DNA of 64,000 nt from Caballeronia fortuita (GCF_001544835.2 NZ_FCNX02000012.1:124001-188000); one strand, 5' to 3'. Positions 17,789 to 27,201 are shown, numbered from the stretch's first letter. Notes: generated by a model not told the origin, from the sequence alone. A program made the numbers and translations.

Positions 17789-18922
17789 TCATTGAAGCGG
17801 GCCGATTGACAGGATTACGTTGTCGTCGACATCGGTCGAGTACAGCGCCTGTCCGATGAAAAGCAGCCCGCCGAGATCAGGCAACGGTGCGGGCAACGGT
17901 CCCGTTACGAGATTCGTCTGGCCCGGAACACCTGCCACCGTGCTAACGACGCCGGCCGGCGAGATTTCGCGAATGGTCTTATTGAAGAAGTAGCTGGCGT
18001 AGATGTTGCCGGCAGGGTCAAGCGCCAGCGTCGTGAGGCCGTTGAAGGTCGCGACGGTGCCCGGGCCGTCCGTCCCGCCCTGCACTTCAGTCGATCCGGC
18101 GAGCGTCGTGACGACACCGTGCGTGCCGCTGAGCTGCATCTTGTAGAGAACGCCTGCGCCCGCGTTCAGGTCATCGTCCGATACGTAGAGGTTGTTGGCC
18201 TGATCGATCGCGATGGCTTGCGGGTTCACGAGCGCGAGCGACGCACCGTTCGTGATGCCCTCCAGCGAAATCACGTTGACCGTACCACCCGGCGTGATCT
18301 GCGCGAGCACGCTGGGTTGCGTCGGCGTGGACATGAAGAAGTACACGTTGGCGTTGCTGTCGGTGCCGATCGCGTCGCTTCCGTCCGTCTGCACGGCGAC
18401 GTTCGTGGCCGAGTCGATTAGCGTCGTCACCTGTCCGGCGGGCGTGATCTTGCGAATCACGGCGACCGTCGCGGTCGGGCCTTGATCCGTGACATAGAGA
18501 TTGCCCGCGCGGTCCGTCGCAATCTGCTGGGGACCTTCGAACAATGCGCCATTACCCACGCCGTCTGCGGAACCGGCCTTACCCGGCGTGCCGGCGATCG
18601 TGGTGACGACGCCATTGCTGATCTTGCGGATCGTGTAGTTGTCGGTGTCCGCGACAAAAATGTCGCCTGCATTGTCGGACACGAGACCTTGCGCGTAATT
18701 GAACTGCGCAGCCCTCACGGGGCCGTCGACATTGCCCGTCGCATCCACGACGCCCGCAAACACGTTGATGGCTGGTTGCGGAACAACGGGCGGCGGAGGG
18801 GCCGAATTGTTCGCTGACGAAGGCGAGCCACCGCCGCAGGCGCACAGAAAACCTGCCAGCGTGCCGACAACAACCAAGCGGGCTATGGCGGAAGAACACG
18901 GAATGGAATAGAGCTGCTTCAT
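17789..18922 (-). CDS. NHL-repeat beta-propeller lipoprotein
   Basis: 377 residues. A lipoprotein signal with lipobox LCAC (Cys29) is followed by a Ser/Pro linker (SANNSAPPPPVVP). The body is a set of NHL-type repeats of about 50-60 residues. Clear blades contain AAQFNYAQGLVSDNAGDIFV-ADTDNYTIRKI, QIATDRAGNLYVTDQ, AIAIDQANNLYVSDDD and TLALDPAGNIYASYF-FNKTIREI. Such propellers serve as extracytoplasmic binding or, more rarely, hydrolytic domains. There is no partner gene; it is flanked by an IS5 remnant upstream. It appears intact. Confidence 0.88.
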   Translation of the reverse strand: MKQLYSIPCSSAIARLVVVGTLAGFLCACGGGSPSSANNSAPPPPVVPQPAINVFAGVVDATGNVDGPVRAAQFNYAQGLVSDNAGDIFVADTDNYTIRKISNGVVTTIAGTPGKAGSADGVGNGALFEGPQQIATDRAGNLYVTDQGPTATVAVIRKITPAGQVTTLIDSATNVAVQTDGSDAIGTDSNANVYFFMSTPTQPSVLAQITPGGTVNVISLEGITNGASLALVNPQAIAIDQANNLYVSDDDLNAGAGVLYKMQLSGTHGVVTTLAGSTEVQGGTDGPGTVATFNGLTTLALDPAGNIYASYFFNKTIREISPAGVVSTVAGVPGQTNLVTGPLPAPLPDLGGLLFIGQALYSTDVDDNVILSIGPLQ

Positions 18923-18959
18923 TTTGTATCTTTACCTGCATGAATAGGCAACACCGCAA

Positions 18960-19327
18960 AACCCTGCTAAGGGAATTCTGCAAAACACCGGCCCTTCGCT
19001 TGCTGGACCGCATCGCGACATGCCATCGCGCTGAGCACGTGTGCTTACGCTTTTCGATGCCTTGGTATCCGGCGTCAGCATAAACATCCGTTTCTTCACC
19101 GTGCAACAACGCAAGGGCCGGATTGATGTCGTGCTCGTTAGCCGCCGTGCCGATGACCGTGTGAACGATGCCTGAATCCGCGTCCACGCCTATATGCGCG
19201 TTCATGCCAAAGTACCAATTCCTGCCTTTCTGGGTCGACTGCATCTCGGGGTCACGTGTGCCCGAGCCGTTATTGGTCGAGCTCGGCGCTGCGACCAACG
19301 TAGCGTCGACAGCCGAGGCCGCCTTAA
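18960..19327 (-). pseudogene. IS5-family transposase fragment (interrupted)
   Basis: In the minus-strand frame the sequence ASAVDATLVAAPSSTNNGSG, then GRNWYFGMNAHIGVDADSGI and VYADAGYQGIEKR, is the catalytic region of an IS5-type DDE transposase. Its 5' part is cut at 19327 by the IS427-like element; about 15 more codons (LTRRAL-K) continue on the far side from 20240. The 3' end is lost near 18960, where it runs into the upstream region of the NHL gene. Confidence 0.87.
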
Positions 19328-20239
19328 AAGGCCAGTTCAAAAAGACCGCTCCGTTCGGCTGAAGATATTCCAGCAGACGAGCGCGCAGGCCAGTTTTAAG
19401 AATGCCTCGTGAATGTCCGAGCGGCGTTCGAAGCGAGTACGAAGGCGACGGAAACCATGGAGCCACGAATGAGTTCGCTCGACGACCCAACGGAATTTCC
19501 CGAGACCGCTGCCGTGTTCGGTCCGACGCCTAGCGATAACCGGTCGGATGCCGCGCTCGCGAAGTCGGCGGCGATGGGCCTCGGAATCGTAACCACGGTC
19601 GGCGCAGATAACCTTGGGCTTACGAAGCGGTCGGCCGCGCGTTCCACGAATTGACGGGATAGCGTCGACCAGCGGCAGCAGTTGCGTGACATCGTTGCGG
19701 TTTGCGCCGGTGAGGATCACGCTGACTGGAACGCCGTTCGCGTCTACGAGGACGTGGTGCTTGGAGCCTGGTCGTGCGCGATCGGTGGGGCTTGGCCCAG
19801 TTTTTGGCCCGCCCCAACGGCTCGTACAGACGAGGAATCGACAGCCGCATATGAGAAGTCGAGCTGCCCCGATTCGCGCAGCTTGTCGAGCAGCAACCCA
19901 TGCAGTCTGTCCCACACCCCGGCCTGCTGCCAGTCGTGCAATCGACGCCAGCAGGTCGCGCCAGAGCCAAAGCCCAACCGGGTCGACAGATGGTTCCATC
20001 GCATACCTGTCTTTAGCACAAGCAGGATGCCATTGAGTGCCGCACGGTCCGAGACTCGTAGGCGCCCAGGGTATCGCTTGCGTCGCGGTTTGGACGGTGG
20101 AAGTAGTGGTTCGATTAGTGCCCACAGTTCGTCATCGATGATAAGTGCCGGCATTCCTTGATCCGTTGTTCAGGCATCCAAGGTTAACCGTTTCGAAGGA
20201 AAGTAAACAGCCCTCCTGGGCTCTTTTTGAACTGGCCTT
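19328..20239 (-). mobile_element. Complete IS427-like (IS5 family) insertion sequence
   Basis: A 912-bp element bounded by 18-bp perfect inverted repeats beginning AAGGCCAGTTCAAAAAGA (19328-19345 and 20222-20239). It is flanked by a TAA direct repeat (19325-19327 and 20240-20242), matching the TNA target duplication of this group. It carries one transposase in two overlapping frames. It is inserted into an older IS5-type transposase gene, whose frame resumes when the element and one TAA are removed. Confidence 0.88.
19337..20154 (-). CDS. IS427-like transposase (orfA/orfB frameshift)
   Basis: OrfA starts at 20154 (MPALIIDDELWALIEPLLPP) and ends by itself at 19744. OrfB in another frame carries PTDRARPGSKHHVLVDANG, CADRGYDSEAHRRRL and KFRWVVERTHSWLHGFRRLR, with the DDE acidic residues, and ends in the left inverted repeat. 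The two join naturally at VRAVGAGQKLG|PSPTDR, where the minus strand has a run of five A at 19801-19805. This is the usual place for programmed frameshifting in this group. The product cuts and pastes the element. Confidence 0.88.
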
Positions 20240-20353
20240 TAAGAGCTCGTCGAGTAAGTATCGCCCTCGGCGCGGAAAGCGGTTGTTCATCTGGCTTCAC
20301 GGTGACTCATCCATTCACCGGACGGGCTGTGATCGGGTCACAAGAAGTGCCAA

Positions 20354-20548
20354 TCAGTATCGATGATCACGCGAATCACGCCTGCGATCGCCGTAGTACA
20401 TCGAATACGGTGAGTGACTTGCTTCAAAGTAGCGGTCGCGGCGCTCCAGACCGGCCAAGTCAGTCGCCGAGCTAAGGTACGCATCGCGTCGCATGTCTTC
20501 CGCCGCAGTCAATCGGGATACGAGCTTTTCCATCAGTTTCTTGAACAT
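20354..20548 (-). CDS. DUF3563 family small protein
   Basis: A 64-residue protein, FKKLMEKLVSRLTAAEDMRR then DAYLSSATDLAGLERRDRYF, matching the short DUF3563 family found across Burkholderiaceae: an N-terminal basic helix followed by the YL-S-DL-LERR helix. ATG 20548 has a strong GGAGGAG site eight bases upstream. The C-terminus is rich in Tyr and Arg/Asp. Function unknown. Confidence 0.85.
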   Translation of the reverse strand: MFKKLMEKLVSRLTAAEDMRRDAYLSSATDLAGLERRDRYFEASHSPYSMYYGDRRRDSRDHRY

Positions 20549-20719
20549 GATCTCCTCCGGGAGAGGCACGGCTTGACCGTGCATAGAACGTCTATCAAGG
20601 GAGACGAATGTTAAGTAATGAGAATTAGGCGAACGTGAGCGGGCGCAGGGCAACGTGGCAGGAAAGGAAAGTGACGGAGCAAAGCCTCGGCATGATCGCC
20701 CCGACTGCTAGCATCATCA

Positions 20720-21382
20720 TGCATCATGCTTAAAGCCCAAAGGCGCAGCTGTCGCTCGAAGCGCCCCTGCCTGCGAAAACACGAAAGTGCAGCTAGCGCC
20801 CGCAATAGCGCCGCGACGCGAAAGGTTGCGGGAACCGAGATGGTCTACAACGAGTTCGCCGACCGACGAGCCGGCCGTAAACGCAACCTGCACTATTGCA
20901 GACAAGGAGAGCCGCGCCAGCTTGAGCATTTTCCGCAGTTGCGCGTTGCATCCACAGCAGCTCTGTACAGGAGCGAGTCACGGCAAGGCAGCCTCGACCG
21001 TGGGAGCATCATGGCGACGACCGCGATTGAACGCTTCAATTGCGTTCGACGGCGCGGGAATACACGAGATTTGACACCAAACCAACGGTCCCGGAGCCCG
21101 GTAGATCCAGGTGATGCTCGACATTGCGAGATTCGCACGCTCAATGAAAAATGGCGTGACGTAGGTGTTTGCGCAGAAGTGGGCGCCAAACGGAAGCCCG
21201 ACAACGATGAGTGCAATCCGGGCATCGTGGTGATGCAACGGGCGCACAAGATCTCGCCATCGCATGGCTACATGCGATGGCGGCGCCGGTACGAGGCAGA
21301 ACTGGGCGGCGAATGCCACGCCGACAAGCACGGCCGTCGACGTGAACGCGCCCCCGCCACGATAAAACTGCCGTGCGCTCAA
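20720..21382 (-). pseudogene. MFS transporter, broken
   Basis: On the minus strand the first frame shows IALIVVGLPFGAHFCANTYV then TPFFIERANLAMSSITWI. A second frame further on shows VAFTAGSSVGELVVDHLGSR, the C-terminal-half helices of sugar-efflux or DHA1-type MFS proteins. The frames do not connect, and both the N-terminal half and the end are missing. Confidence 0.75.
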
Positions 21383-22102
21383 GCGACGTGGCCGCGAAGC
21401 GCTGGATCGAGCTTACGGCGAGTGAGGACGTCCAAACTCTGCGGGAGCATTACGCGCTAGACGCCCCCGACGCAGAAATCGAATGCGGTGCATTGCCGAC
21501 CCGCAAATCTTTTGACACCGCATTGGGAATGCGACGTACCGAGGCGCTTCACTGGCGTTTCCGATAGCTAACGCTGCCGTAAGCCGCGAGCCATTCGCGG
21601 TTAATTCGAACGCGCGAAGGTTGCTGCTTATTCGATGTCAGTGAGGACATGCCAATGAGCCGACTCGTTAAGGCCGGACCGCGACATGCGCGAGAGCTCG
21701 TCGAACTGAACTGCACGACGGGCTCCGTATCGAGCGGCAGTCGCAAACAATTCGGAAGGTTGGAACTCTCGGGAATTCGTCGCGCGCTTTTTCGCGCTAC
21801 CGCACCTCGGGGAGCGAAAGCGCCGACGTCACGGTGTTGTCGGACTGAATGTACCGACCCGGCTGACCTCTAACGAGCAATACGACAGGTAGAGTTGATT
21901 CGCGATGTTCCGTCTGAAGGAAATTTGTGTAAGCCGTTACGAACTGTGTGGCCATTCAATGGCCGATAACGGGCGGGGGAAGCAACTCATTCAGCGCTAA
22001 TCATCGTCCACTATCATGGTTCGGACAGCGCGGTAACGTTACGCGAGAGGATCGAATCGCTCGCAAACGCGGCAGTCGCTCGTCTTTGACCTGGAGTAGA
22101 GC
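21383..22102. other. Intergenic, no gene recognised
   Basis: About 720 bases of apparently decayed sequence between the MFS remnant and the second DUF6900-like gene. Open frames are short and have no family features. Confidence 0.4.
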
Positions 22103-22312
22103 ATGAACACAGCATATGAAGAACGCCTGAATGTCCTGAGTGAAATCGCCGAAGAGTGCTTCGATGTGAACGGGTTGTCGTCGGACGCCTCGGAACCGGA
22201 AGCGCGCCTTTCGGTTCGGGTGAGCGATATCGTCCGTGCTTTGGAATCAGCGTATGACGTCGGGCTGATTGCAGGATATCATCTGTCTCGTAAGCAGCGG
22301 GCACGGTACTGA
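22103..22312 (+). CDS. Small DUF6900-like protein, copy 2
   Basis: A 69-residue protein with NVLSEIAEECFDVNGLSSDA then VSDIVRALESAYDVGLIAGY. It is paralogous to the product of 14525. A ribosome site CTGGAG precedes the ATG. The two copies differ mainly at the ends and in the middle loop, as expected for old duplicates or separate acquisitions. Function unknown. Confidence 0.78.
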   Translation: MNTAYEERLNVLSEIAEECFDVNGLSSDASEPEARLSVRVSDIVRALESAYDVGLIAGYHLSRKQRARY

Positions 22313-22468
22313 ACCTCAATGATCCAAACTGCCCGTTGGACTGTCACACGTCAACTTGGTCAAGACATGTGAAGGCCAAGAGACACTGGCCGATGGTCTT
22401 TTTTACCCCCCGACGGGATCGCGGGATGGACATGATGAGCCGCACGTCAGGTGGGAGAAAAAGGTTTC

Positions 22469-22654
22469 ATGCGGAGGCTTAGACGTGAGTCGAATGCTTC
22501 CCTCGAGCCGATAACTACCGTCGCATTGATTTTCGGAATGCTGTGCGCAGGCTTTGTGGCGGGGTCTGTCATTTATGCTGCCGCTGCCGTCCACGTTTTG
22601 ACTTTGGACCCGTCCCCTGGCACCGTTTCCGCAAAGGCTGGGGAGCATCCGTGA
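22469..22654 (+). CDS. Small membrane protein, unknown
   Basis: A 61-residue product with a basic start (MRRLRRESN) and one long hydrophobic segment (TTVALIFGMLCAGFVAGSVI-YAAAAVHVL). ATG 22469 has AAGG seven bases upstream; a GTG at 22451 is in the same frame. There is no recognisable family and it could be chance coding. Confidence 0.4.
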   Translation: MRRLRRESNASLEPITTVALIFGMLCAGFVAGSVIYAAAAVHVLTLDPSPGTVSAKAGEHP

Positions 22655-23128
22655 ATCGCTCTGCGAGAACCGTTCGCTTAACGAGCGGTACGAATTCGGG
22701 GAGACCGATAAGAACTATGCCTATTCGCCCCGTGCGAGCTGCGGAAACACCTGCTGAGAATCGCTCGAGCGAGTCCGAGGCGAGTGCTGAGCGCCTGTAG
22801 TGTCCCGTCCGCAGGTAGCACTGCGCAATACACTGTTGCGGGCGATCTTCGTCCCGGGCTGTTGACTTTGTATTCAGCGTGCGGCTGCGTACGGATGAGC
22901 GGGTGCAACGGCGAGTCGCCGTCGAAGCGATGTCATTGGATTCGTCTGGTCCTGCCGGATCGTCGGCCGTATGGAGGCCAAGTGAGCCCGCAAAGCGCTC
23001 ACGGTTCAGCGGATGCTCTGTTGGAATGCCGATTCGGCGCAATGTGTACGTCACGCCTTTGTATTCCGTCGCGCGCGCCGACACGCTCAGTCCGGCCGCG
23101 GCGCGCTTCATACAAACGCTGTTGCAGT
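22655..23128. other. Intergenic debris
   Basis: About 470 bases with overlapping open frames on both strands and no recognisable product. Confidence 0.4.
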
Positions 23129-23458
23129 TCACCGCGACTTGTCGGCCGTCGACATGTTCTTGACGCCCGCGTAGAACACGATCAGTTCAACGGGCGTATC
23201 GCCCGTGACGCCACGATGCGCGATTCCCACCATTTCCGGCAGCGTATCGCCCGCATGCAGGGTCTTCTCGTGATGTCCGTCGCGGCTCTGGACCTTCAGC
23301 GTTCCCGAGATCACGTAGGCCGCGTTCGGCATGGGATGCGTGTGCCAAGGCAGCGCCGTGTGCGCGGGAATCACGATCTTCAGCACGGTCAATTGCGGCT
23401 CTCCGGCGGGATAACTCTTATAGCGCGTGCCATCCCATGAATGGTCGCTCTTGGCGTG
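23129..23458 (-). pseudogene. Truncated periplasmic cupin, copy 2
   Basis: The frame reads SWDGTRYKSYPAGEPQLTVL, KIVIPAHTALPWHTHPMPNA and LHAGDTLPEMVGIAHRGVTG, closely matching the intact cupin at 9925. The signal peptide and first residues are gone: an in-frame stop (23459-23461) precedes HAKSDHSWDG and no good start codon exists before the barrel. The C-terminus is intact. Confidence 0.85.
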
Positions 23459-23464
23459 TCACGC

Positions 23465-23595
23465 ATGCTGTTTCGTGGACTTTTCGTTCGCCTGCTCGCA
23501 GGCTGTTGCGTCAATCACGCGTATGCGGCGGATGCTGCCGCCTACCCTTCTAACTACGCACCAGGAGTTTCGTCGGATTCGATACTTCTGAAGTC
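23465..23595 (+). pseudogene. 5' fragment of an exported protein gene
   Basis: ATG 23465 opens a signal-peptide-like start (LFRGLFVRLLAGCCVNHAYA) and then YPSNYAPGVSSDSILLKS, after which the sequence turns arginine-rich and loses family character. It looks like the beginning of an exported cupin-type protein joined to unrelated DNA. The identification is weak. Confidence 0.35.
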
Positions 23596-23767
23596 GCGTG
23601 GTCGACGGTGTCTCTGCGTCCACACAGCGCCGCGCTCGAACAGGCGGCGAATCGCATTGCAAATGGCGAAGACGTTTCTCGCGCCACCGCGTTTGCGCAA
23701 CCATCCGACGACGCGGATGCATGCGCTCTTCGCGCAGTACGTCGATCAGCAGTTCGCGGCGAGCGAC

Positions 23768-24745
23768 TCAGGGCATTGACTGGGTATCCGGCGATCGCGC
23801 GATGAAGCGGTTGACGGCTGCGGCGAGCGCGTTCGGATACTGGAACATCATCGCGTGGCCTGCCGCCTTGACGTCAAGAAGCCGCGCGCCCGGAATTGCC
23901 TTCGCGAGCGCCTCGCCGTTCTGTTCGTGCAGCACCTGATCGTCGGCGCCTGACAAGACCAGCGTATCGATGCGCAGCTTCGGCAACGCATCGGCGGCCG
24001 CATCGTCTTTTTCCCATGCGGATATCAGCGCGGACTGACCCGCCGTCACAGCGGCGGACACGGGCGGATTGCCGTAATCGGCAGGCACGAACATGTTCTG
24101 GCGGAAGCATTTCGACGCCGCCTTCACCGCCGATGCGGGAAACAGCACTTTCATCACGTCGTCGAAAGTCGTGCCGGGCGCGCCCGAGAGCGCCGCCATC
24201 ACGTCGGGCGCGACGGGGACGCCGAGGCGGCCGGGTGCGGGCGCGCTCATCAACACGATGCGCCGCACGTTCGCGGGATGATCGAGCGCGAGTTGCGCAG
24301 CAACTGCGCCCCCCATCGACCAGCCGAGCACGGTCGCATCGCGCAGTTTCAACGTGCCGATCAGCGCGTCGAGATCGTCTGCCATGTCTTTCGCGGTGAA
24401 CGCCGACGCATGTGGCTCGGAGCGTCCGATGCCGCGATTGTCGAGCACGATCACTTCGTGCCCTCTGGCGAGGGTCGCAAGAAAGGCGGCGTTCCATTCG
24501 GAGAGCGTCGCGCGATAGCCGGTTTGCAGCACGATCGGGCTGCCTTTGCCAAAGCGGTAATACGCGATGTCGCCGCGCGCGGTATGCGCGATCTGCTCGC
24601 GGATCGTCGGGTTCCTGTCCGGACGGTTCGCGACAACGGAACACGCGTCTTCCGCCGGATAGATGACGGTTCTCGCGTCGACGGGGCGGCTGAGCGTGCC
24701 GGCCAGCAGCGACGCAAGCGCGACGATCGTGAGCAGGCGGTTCAT
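23768..24745 (-). CDS. Exported alpha/beta-hydrolase
   Basis: 325 residues with a signal peptide (MNRLLTIVALASLLAGTLSR). The catalytic set is complete: oxyanion region LQTGYRATLSEW, nucleophile Ser143 in LGWSMGGAVAAQ, acid in LSGADDQVL and histidine in AAGHAMMFQYP. This is the haloperoxidase/epoxide-hydrolase-like branch, acting in the periplasm on an unknown ester or similar bond. It has about 325 residues, as usual for the branch. A small membrane-protein gene lies just upstream on the same strand. Confidence 0.88.
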   Translation of the reverse strand: MNRLLTIVALASLLAGTLSRPVDARTVIYPAEDACSVVANRPDRNPTIREQIAHTARGDIAYYRFGKGSPIVLQTGYRATLSEWNAAFLATLARGHEVIVLDNRGIGRSEPHASAFTAKDMADDLDALIGTLKLRDATVLGWSMGGAVAAQLALDHPANVRRIVLMSAPAPGRLGVPVAPDVMAALSGAPGTTFDDVMKVLFPASAVKAASKCFRQNMFVPADYGNPPVSAAVTAGQSALISAWEKDDAAADALPKLRIDTLVLSGADDQVLHEQNGEALAKAIPGARLLDVKAAGHAMMFQYPNALAAAVNRFIARSPDTQSMP

Positions 24746-24787
24746 GTGTCGGGTCCTTTCGCGTGGCTTTATCTGTAGAACGTCGGT

Positions 24788-24985
24788 TCAGAGATGCAGG
24801 TGCGGCCCTTTTTCGTCCATCGATGCCGGCGAAGGTTCGCTGCGGATGCGCTTAGTTGCGGGTCGGGCCTGACGTTTGAGAACGCGGGCGTCGATCATCT
24901 CGAGGAGAAATGCCAGCACGATGCAAGCGGCAAAGACGCTCGATCCGAGTGCGAAGAAAACGGCGAAAGTCGGTTGGAAATCCAT
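24788..24985 (-). CDS. Small membrane protein, unknown
   Basis: A 65-residue product, MDFQPTFAVFFALGSSVFAA then CIVLAFLLEMIDARVLKRQA: one membrane helix and a basic cytoplasmic tail. AGGAGCACATC stands directly before the ATG at 24985, a better start than the GTG/ATG 18 bases earlier. It is probably co-transcribed with the hydrolase 42 bases downstream. No family recognised. Confidence 0.6.
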   Translation of the reverse strand: MDFQPTFAVFFALGSSVFAACIVLAFLLEMIDARVLKRQARPATKRIRSEPSPASMDEKGPHLHL

Positions 24986-25646
24986 GATGTGCTCCTGAGG
25001 CAAAGATTCGTTTTCCCGGGTCGGTCCGTAGCGCGATGCCAGAGCTTCTGGCCACTGTGCAATGATGCGGGCGTCGAATTAGGTGAAAATGATCGGCATT
25101 CACGCGATCAACGCCAATCGGCCTTCTACCGGAACCGTCCGGTCCGAGCCCGATCCGTCGCTGTACCGCTCGCTCCAACGCGGCATGGACACCTGTCGGC
25201 TCAGTATTCCCTTGCTGAGTGCTGCGCAGCCCCCGGGCGCGGACCTAAGAGATGGTGTTTCTGGAGCCCGTCTGCTACACCCCGCGTGCCCTTCTGCGCA
25301 CGGTGATGTTGTCGGGTTAGCACCTGCCAATGGTTCGCGCTAACCCGTGGCGTCTCACCCGATAGCATAGCCCCGCCTCGGAGCACATACTTGAGGACGG
25401 GAATTCGGAGTAGAGGCCTGACCGGGATTCGCTAAAAAGCCACCACGTCTTAGCCTAAGCGGCTGATCTGGATGCGGAATCGATGGCTAGAGAACGCCAA
25501 TTATCTTGGCCGGTCCTTTGACAGTTACCTTGGCCGGTGGCGAGGAGTCGAAGGCGGCGTAGCCGCCGAAGCCGACGAACTACCGGCGGCGCCGGAGTGG
25601 CGGCTTTTACGTTGGGCTGATCGCGTCGAACAAGAAGCGAACAGCC
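24986..25646. other. Intergenic upstream of IS21 remnant
   Basis: About 660 bases. The right part probably includes the left end of the old IS21-type element, but I cannot place its terminal repeat. No gene recognised. Confidence 0.4.
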
Positions 25647-26825
25647 ATGCCTGGAACCTACGTAACGGACCAGCAGGTCCGACTATATATGAGCAAGCGC
25701 AAACATCACACTCAGGAAGTCGCCGTGGCGATGGCGGGCATGAGCGTTCGCGCGGCTCGGCGCATTGAGCATGACGACCGTCTGCCGTCGCAGAAGCCAC
25801 CGCGCGCGTGGCGTACACGTCACGATCCGTTCGCGAAAGTCTGGGAGTGCGAAGTCGTGCCATTGCTGCGGCACGCGCCCCGGCTCAAGGCCATCACGTT
25901 GCTGTGCGAGCTCAGGAGGCGCATCTGGCCTCTTACCTGACAGCATGCGGCGTACGCTCGAGCGGCGCGTCAGCCAATGGCGCGCACTCGAGGGCCCTGG
26001 CAAGGAGATCTTCTTCCCGCAGCAGCACTTGCCCGGCGTGCAGGGGCTCTCCGACTTCACCGACATGCGGGATCTGCGCGTCACGGTTGCCGGCGCGGCC
26101 CTCGATCACCGGCTCTATCACTTCGTGCTCCCGTTCTCGCACTGGGAATACGCCTATGTCGTCGAAGGTTGTGAGAGCTTCCAAGCTCTCACAACCGGTT
26201 CACAGAACGCGCTGTGGCAGGCTGCCCGCATGAGCATCGCACCGACAGCCTATCCGCAGCGTCTAAGAATTTGCAGACTGAAGAGGATTTGACGGCTCAC
26301 TATGACGCACTGCTGGTGCATTACGGCATGGCCGGCACGCGTAATAACGTCGGCGTGCGCTTGAGCACCTCGATGAAGTGCCGGTAGTCGAGCTTGCGAC
26401 GGCGGCTGTTAGCCGCATGCGAGCCGCGCGCTGTGTTGTGCACGAGCGCGCGGATAGATAGCAGTCGAGGTGATCGGCGTAGACGCGCAGCTTCAGACGG
26501 TGGCCAATCAGGCGCGACCGTACGCTGTAGAGAATGCCCGCACGGTGAAGGTGCCACAGCGTGTCACGCGTGCTTCGTCTTCGATGAAGTCGGTCGTGCG
26601 ATGCCCCATGTGTTCAAGGGGCTGACGTTTCGCGACGACTTGTTCCCGCGCGAGGCGTACCGCCGGACGTGGGAGCGGCTCGAGGCGGAACTCACCCAGC
26701 GGGAAGCCTGCAAGACCATGGTCGGCTTACTGGAACTGGCCGCGAATCACGGAGTCGAGGCCGTTCTTGCTGGGCGGCTCGAGATTAGCAGGCTTCTGGA
26801 GGACGCTGAACGCGTGTGGAAATGA
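25647..26825 (+). pseudogene. IS21-family istA, broken and internally inverted
   Basis: The N-terminal part reads MPGTYVTDQQVRLYMSKRKH and RIEHDDRLPSQKPP. After a frame change near 25920, MRRTLERRVSQWRALEGPGK, LSDFTDMRDLRVTVAGAALD and HRLYHFVLPFSHW follow. From about 26345 to 26570 the coding sense is on the minus strand (VRSRLIGHRLKLRVYADHLD, then RRRKLDYRHFIEVLKR). From about 26613 the plus strand resumes with the true C-terminus (FRDDLFPREAYRRTWERLE). So an internal piece is inverted, and the core between HYGM and the C-terminal domain is deleted. No istB follows. Confidence 0.85.
26167..26196. repeat. Perfect 14-bp inverted repeat inside istA remnant
   Basis: The arms GGTTGTGAGAGCTT and AAGCTCTCACAACC are separated by only CC. 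At this site functional istA proteins have a Gly-Glu-Ser plus Ala-rich segment; the codons here have changed so that both arms match exactly. Confidence 0.8.
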
Positions 26826-26826
26826 A

Positions 26827-26852
26827 AATGCCGCGAACGATGTTGCGGCATT
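26827..26852 (-). terminator. Probable intrinsic terminator of the HdeA gene
   Basis: An 8-bp stem (AATGCCGC/GCGGCATT, 10-base loop) lies 20 bases after the stop of the minus-strand gene at 26872 and is followed on that strand by the T-rich ATTTTCATTT. Confidence 0.6.
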
Positions 26853-26871
26853 GAGCACGCTAGCGAAGCGA

Positions 26872-27201
26872 TCACGTATGGCTGAAGAGCGCGATACGGC
26901 CAGCCTTGTACAGGTCGCGCACTTTGCTCGCGAACGACGCGTTTGGCGCGCGCCCGCATTCGCCGACGACGGCTGCCACGGGCGTTGCCGTATCGACGAC
27001 CGTCGTCACCGTTTCCTGCACGCCGAGCTTGTCGGTACCCGACACCCAGTAGACGAGCGCAGGCTTGTACGTATCTTCAACAGCGAGAAAATCGCCGCAA
27101 CTCATCGTTGCGGGCTTGATGGGTTTGGCCGCCTGTGCGAGCGCAAACGGGGACGCACAAAGACTGGCCAGAACGGCGGCACTAACTGCGATGCGTTTCA
27201 T
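26872..27201 (-). CDS. HdeA/HdeB-family periplasmic acid-stress chaperone
   Basis: A 109-residue protein with a signal peptide (RIAVSAAVLASLCASPFALA) and the HdeA-type domain: MSCGDFLAVEDTYKPALVYW with Cys35 and GECGRAP with Cys82, the pair that forms the family disulfide. Such proteins dissociate at low pH and keep periplasmic proteins soluble. ATG 27201 is chosen because GGAG lies seven bases upstream. A hairpin terminator follows the gene. It is single and intact, beside an IS21 remnant. Confidence 0.88.
   Translation of the reverse strand: MKRIAVSAAVLASLCASPFALAQAAKPIKPATMSCGDFLAVEDTYKPALVYWVSGTDKLGVQETVTTVVDTATPVAAVVGECGRAPNASFASKVRDLYKAGRIALFSHT

Noticed and set aside
20726..21460. 244-codon plus-strand frame
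   Set aside because: The opposite strand carries recognisable MFS segments; the plus-strand product has no features and a biased composition.
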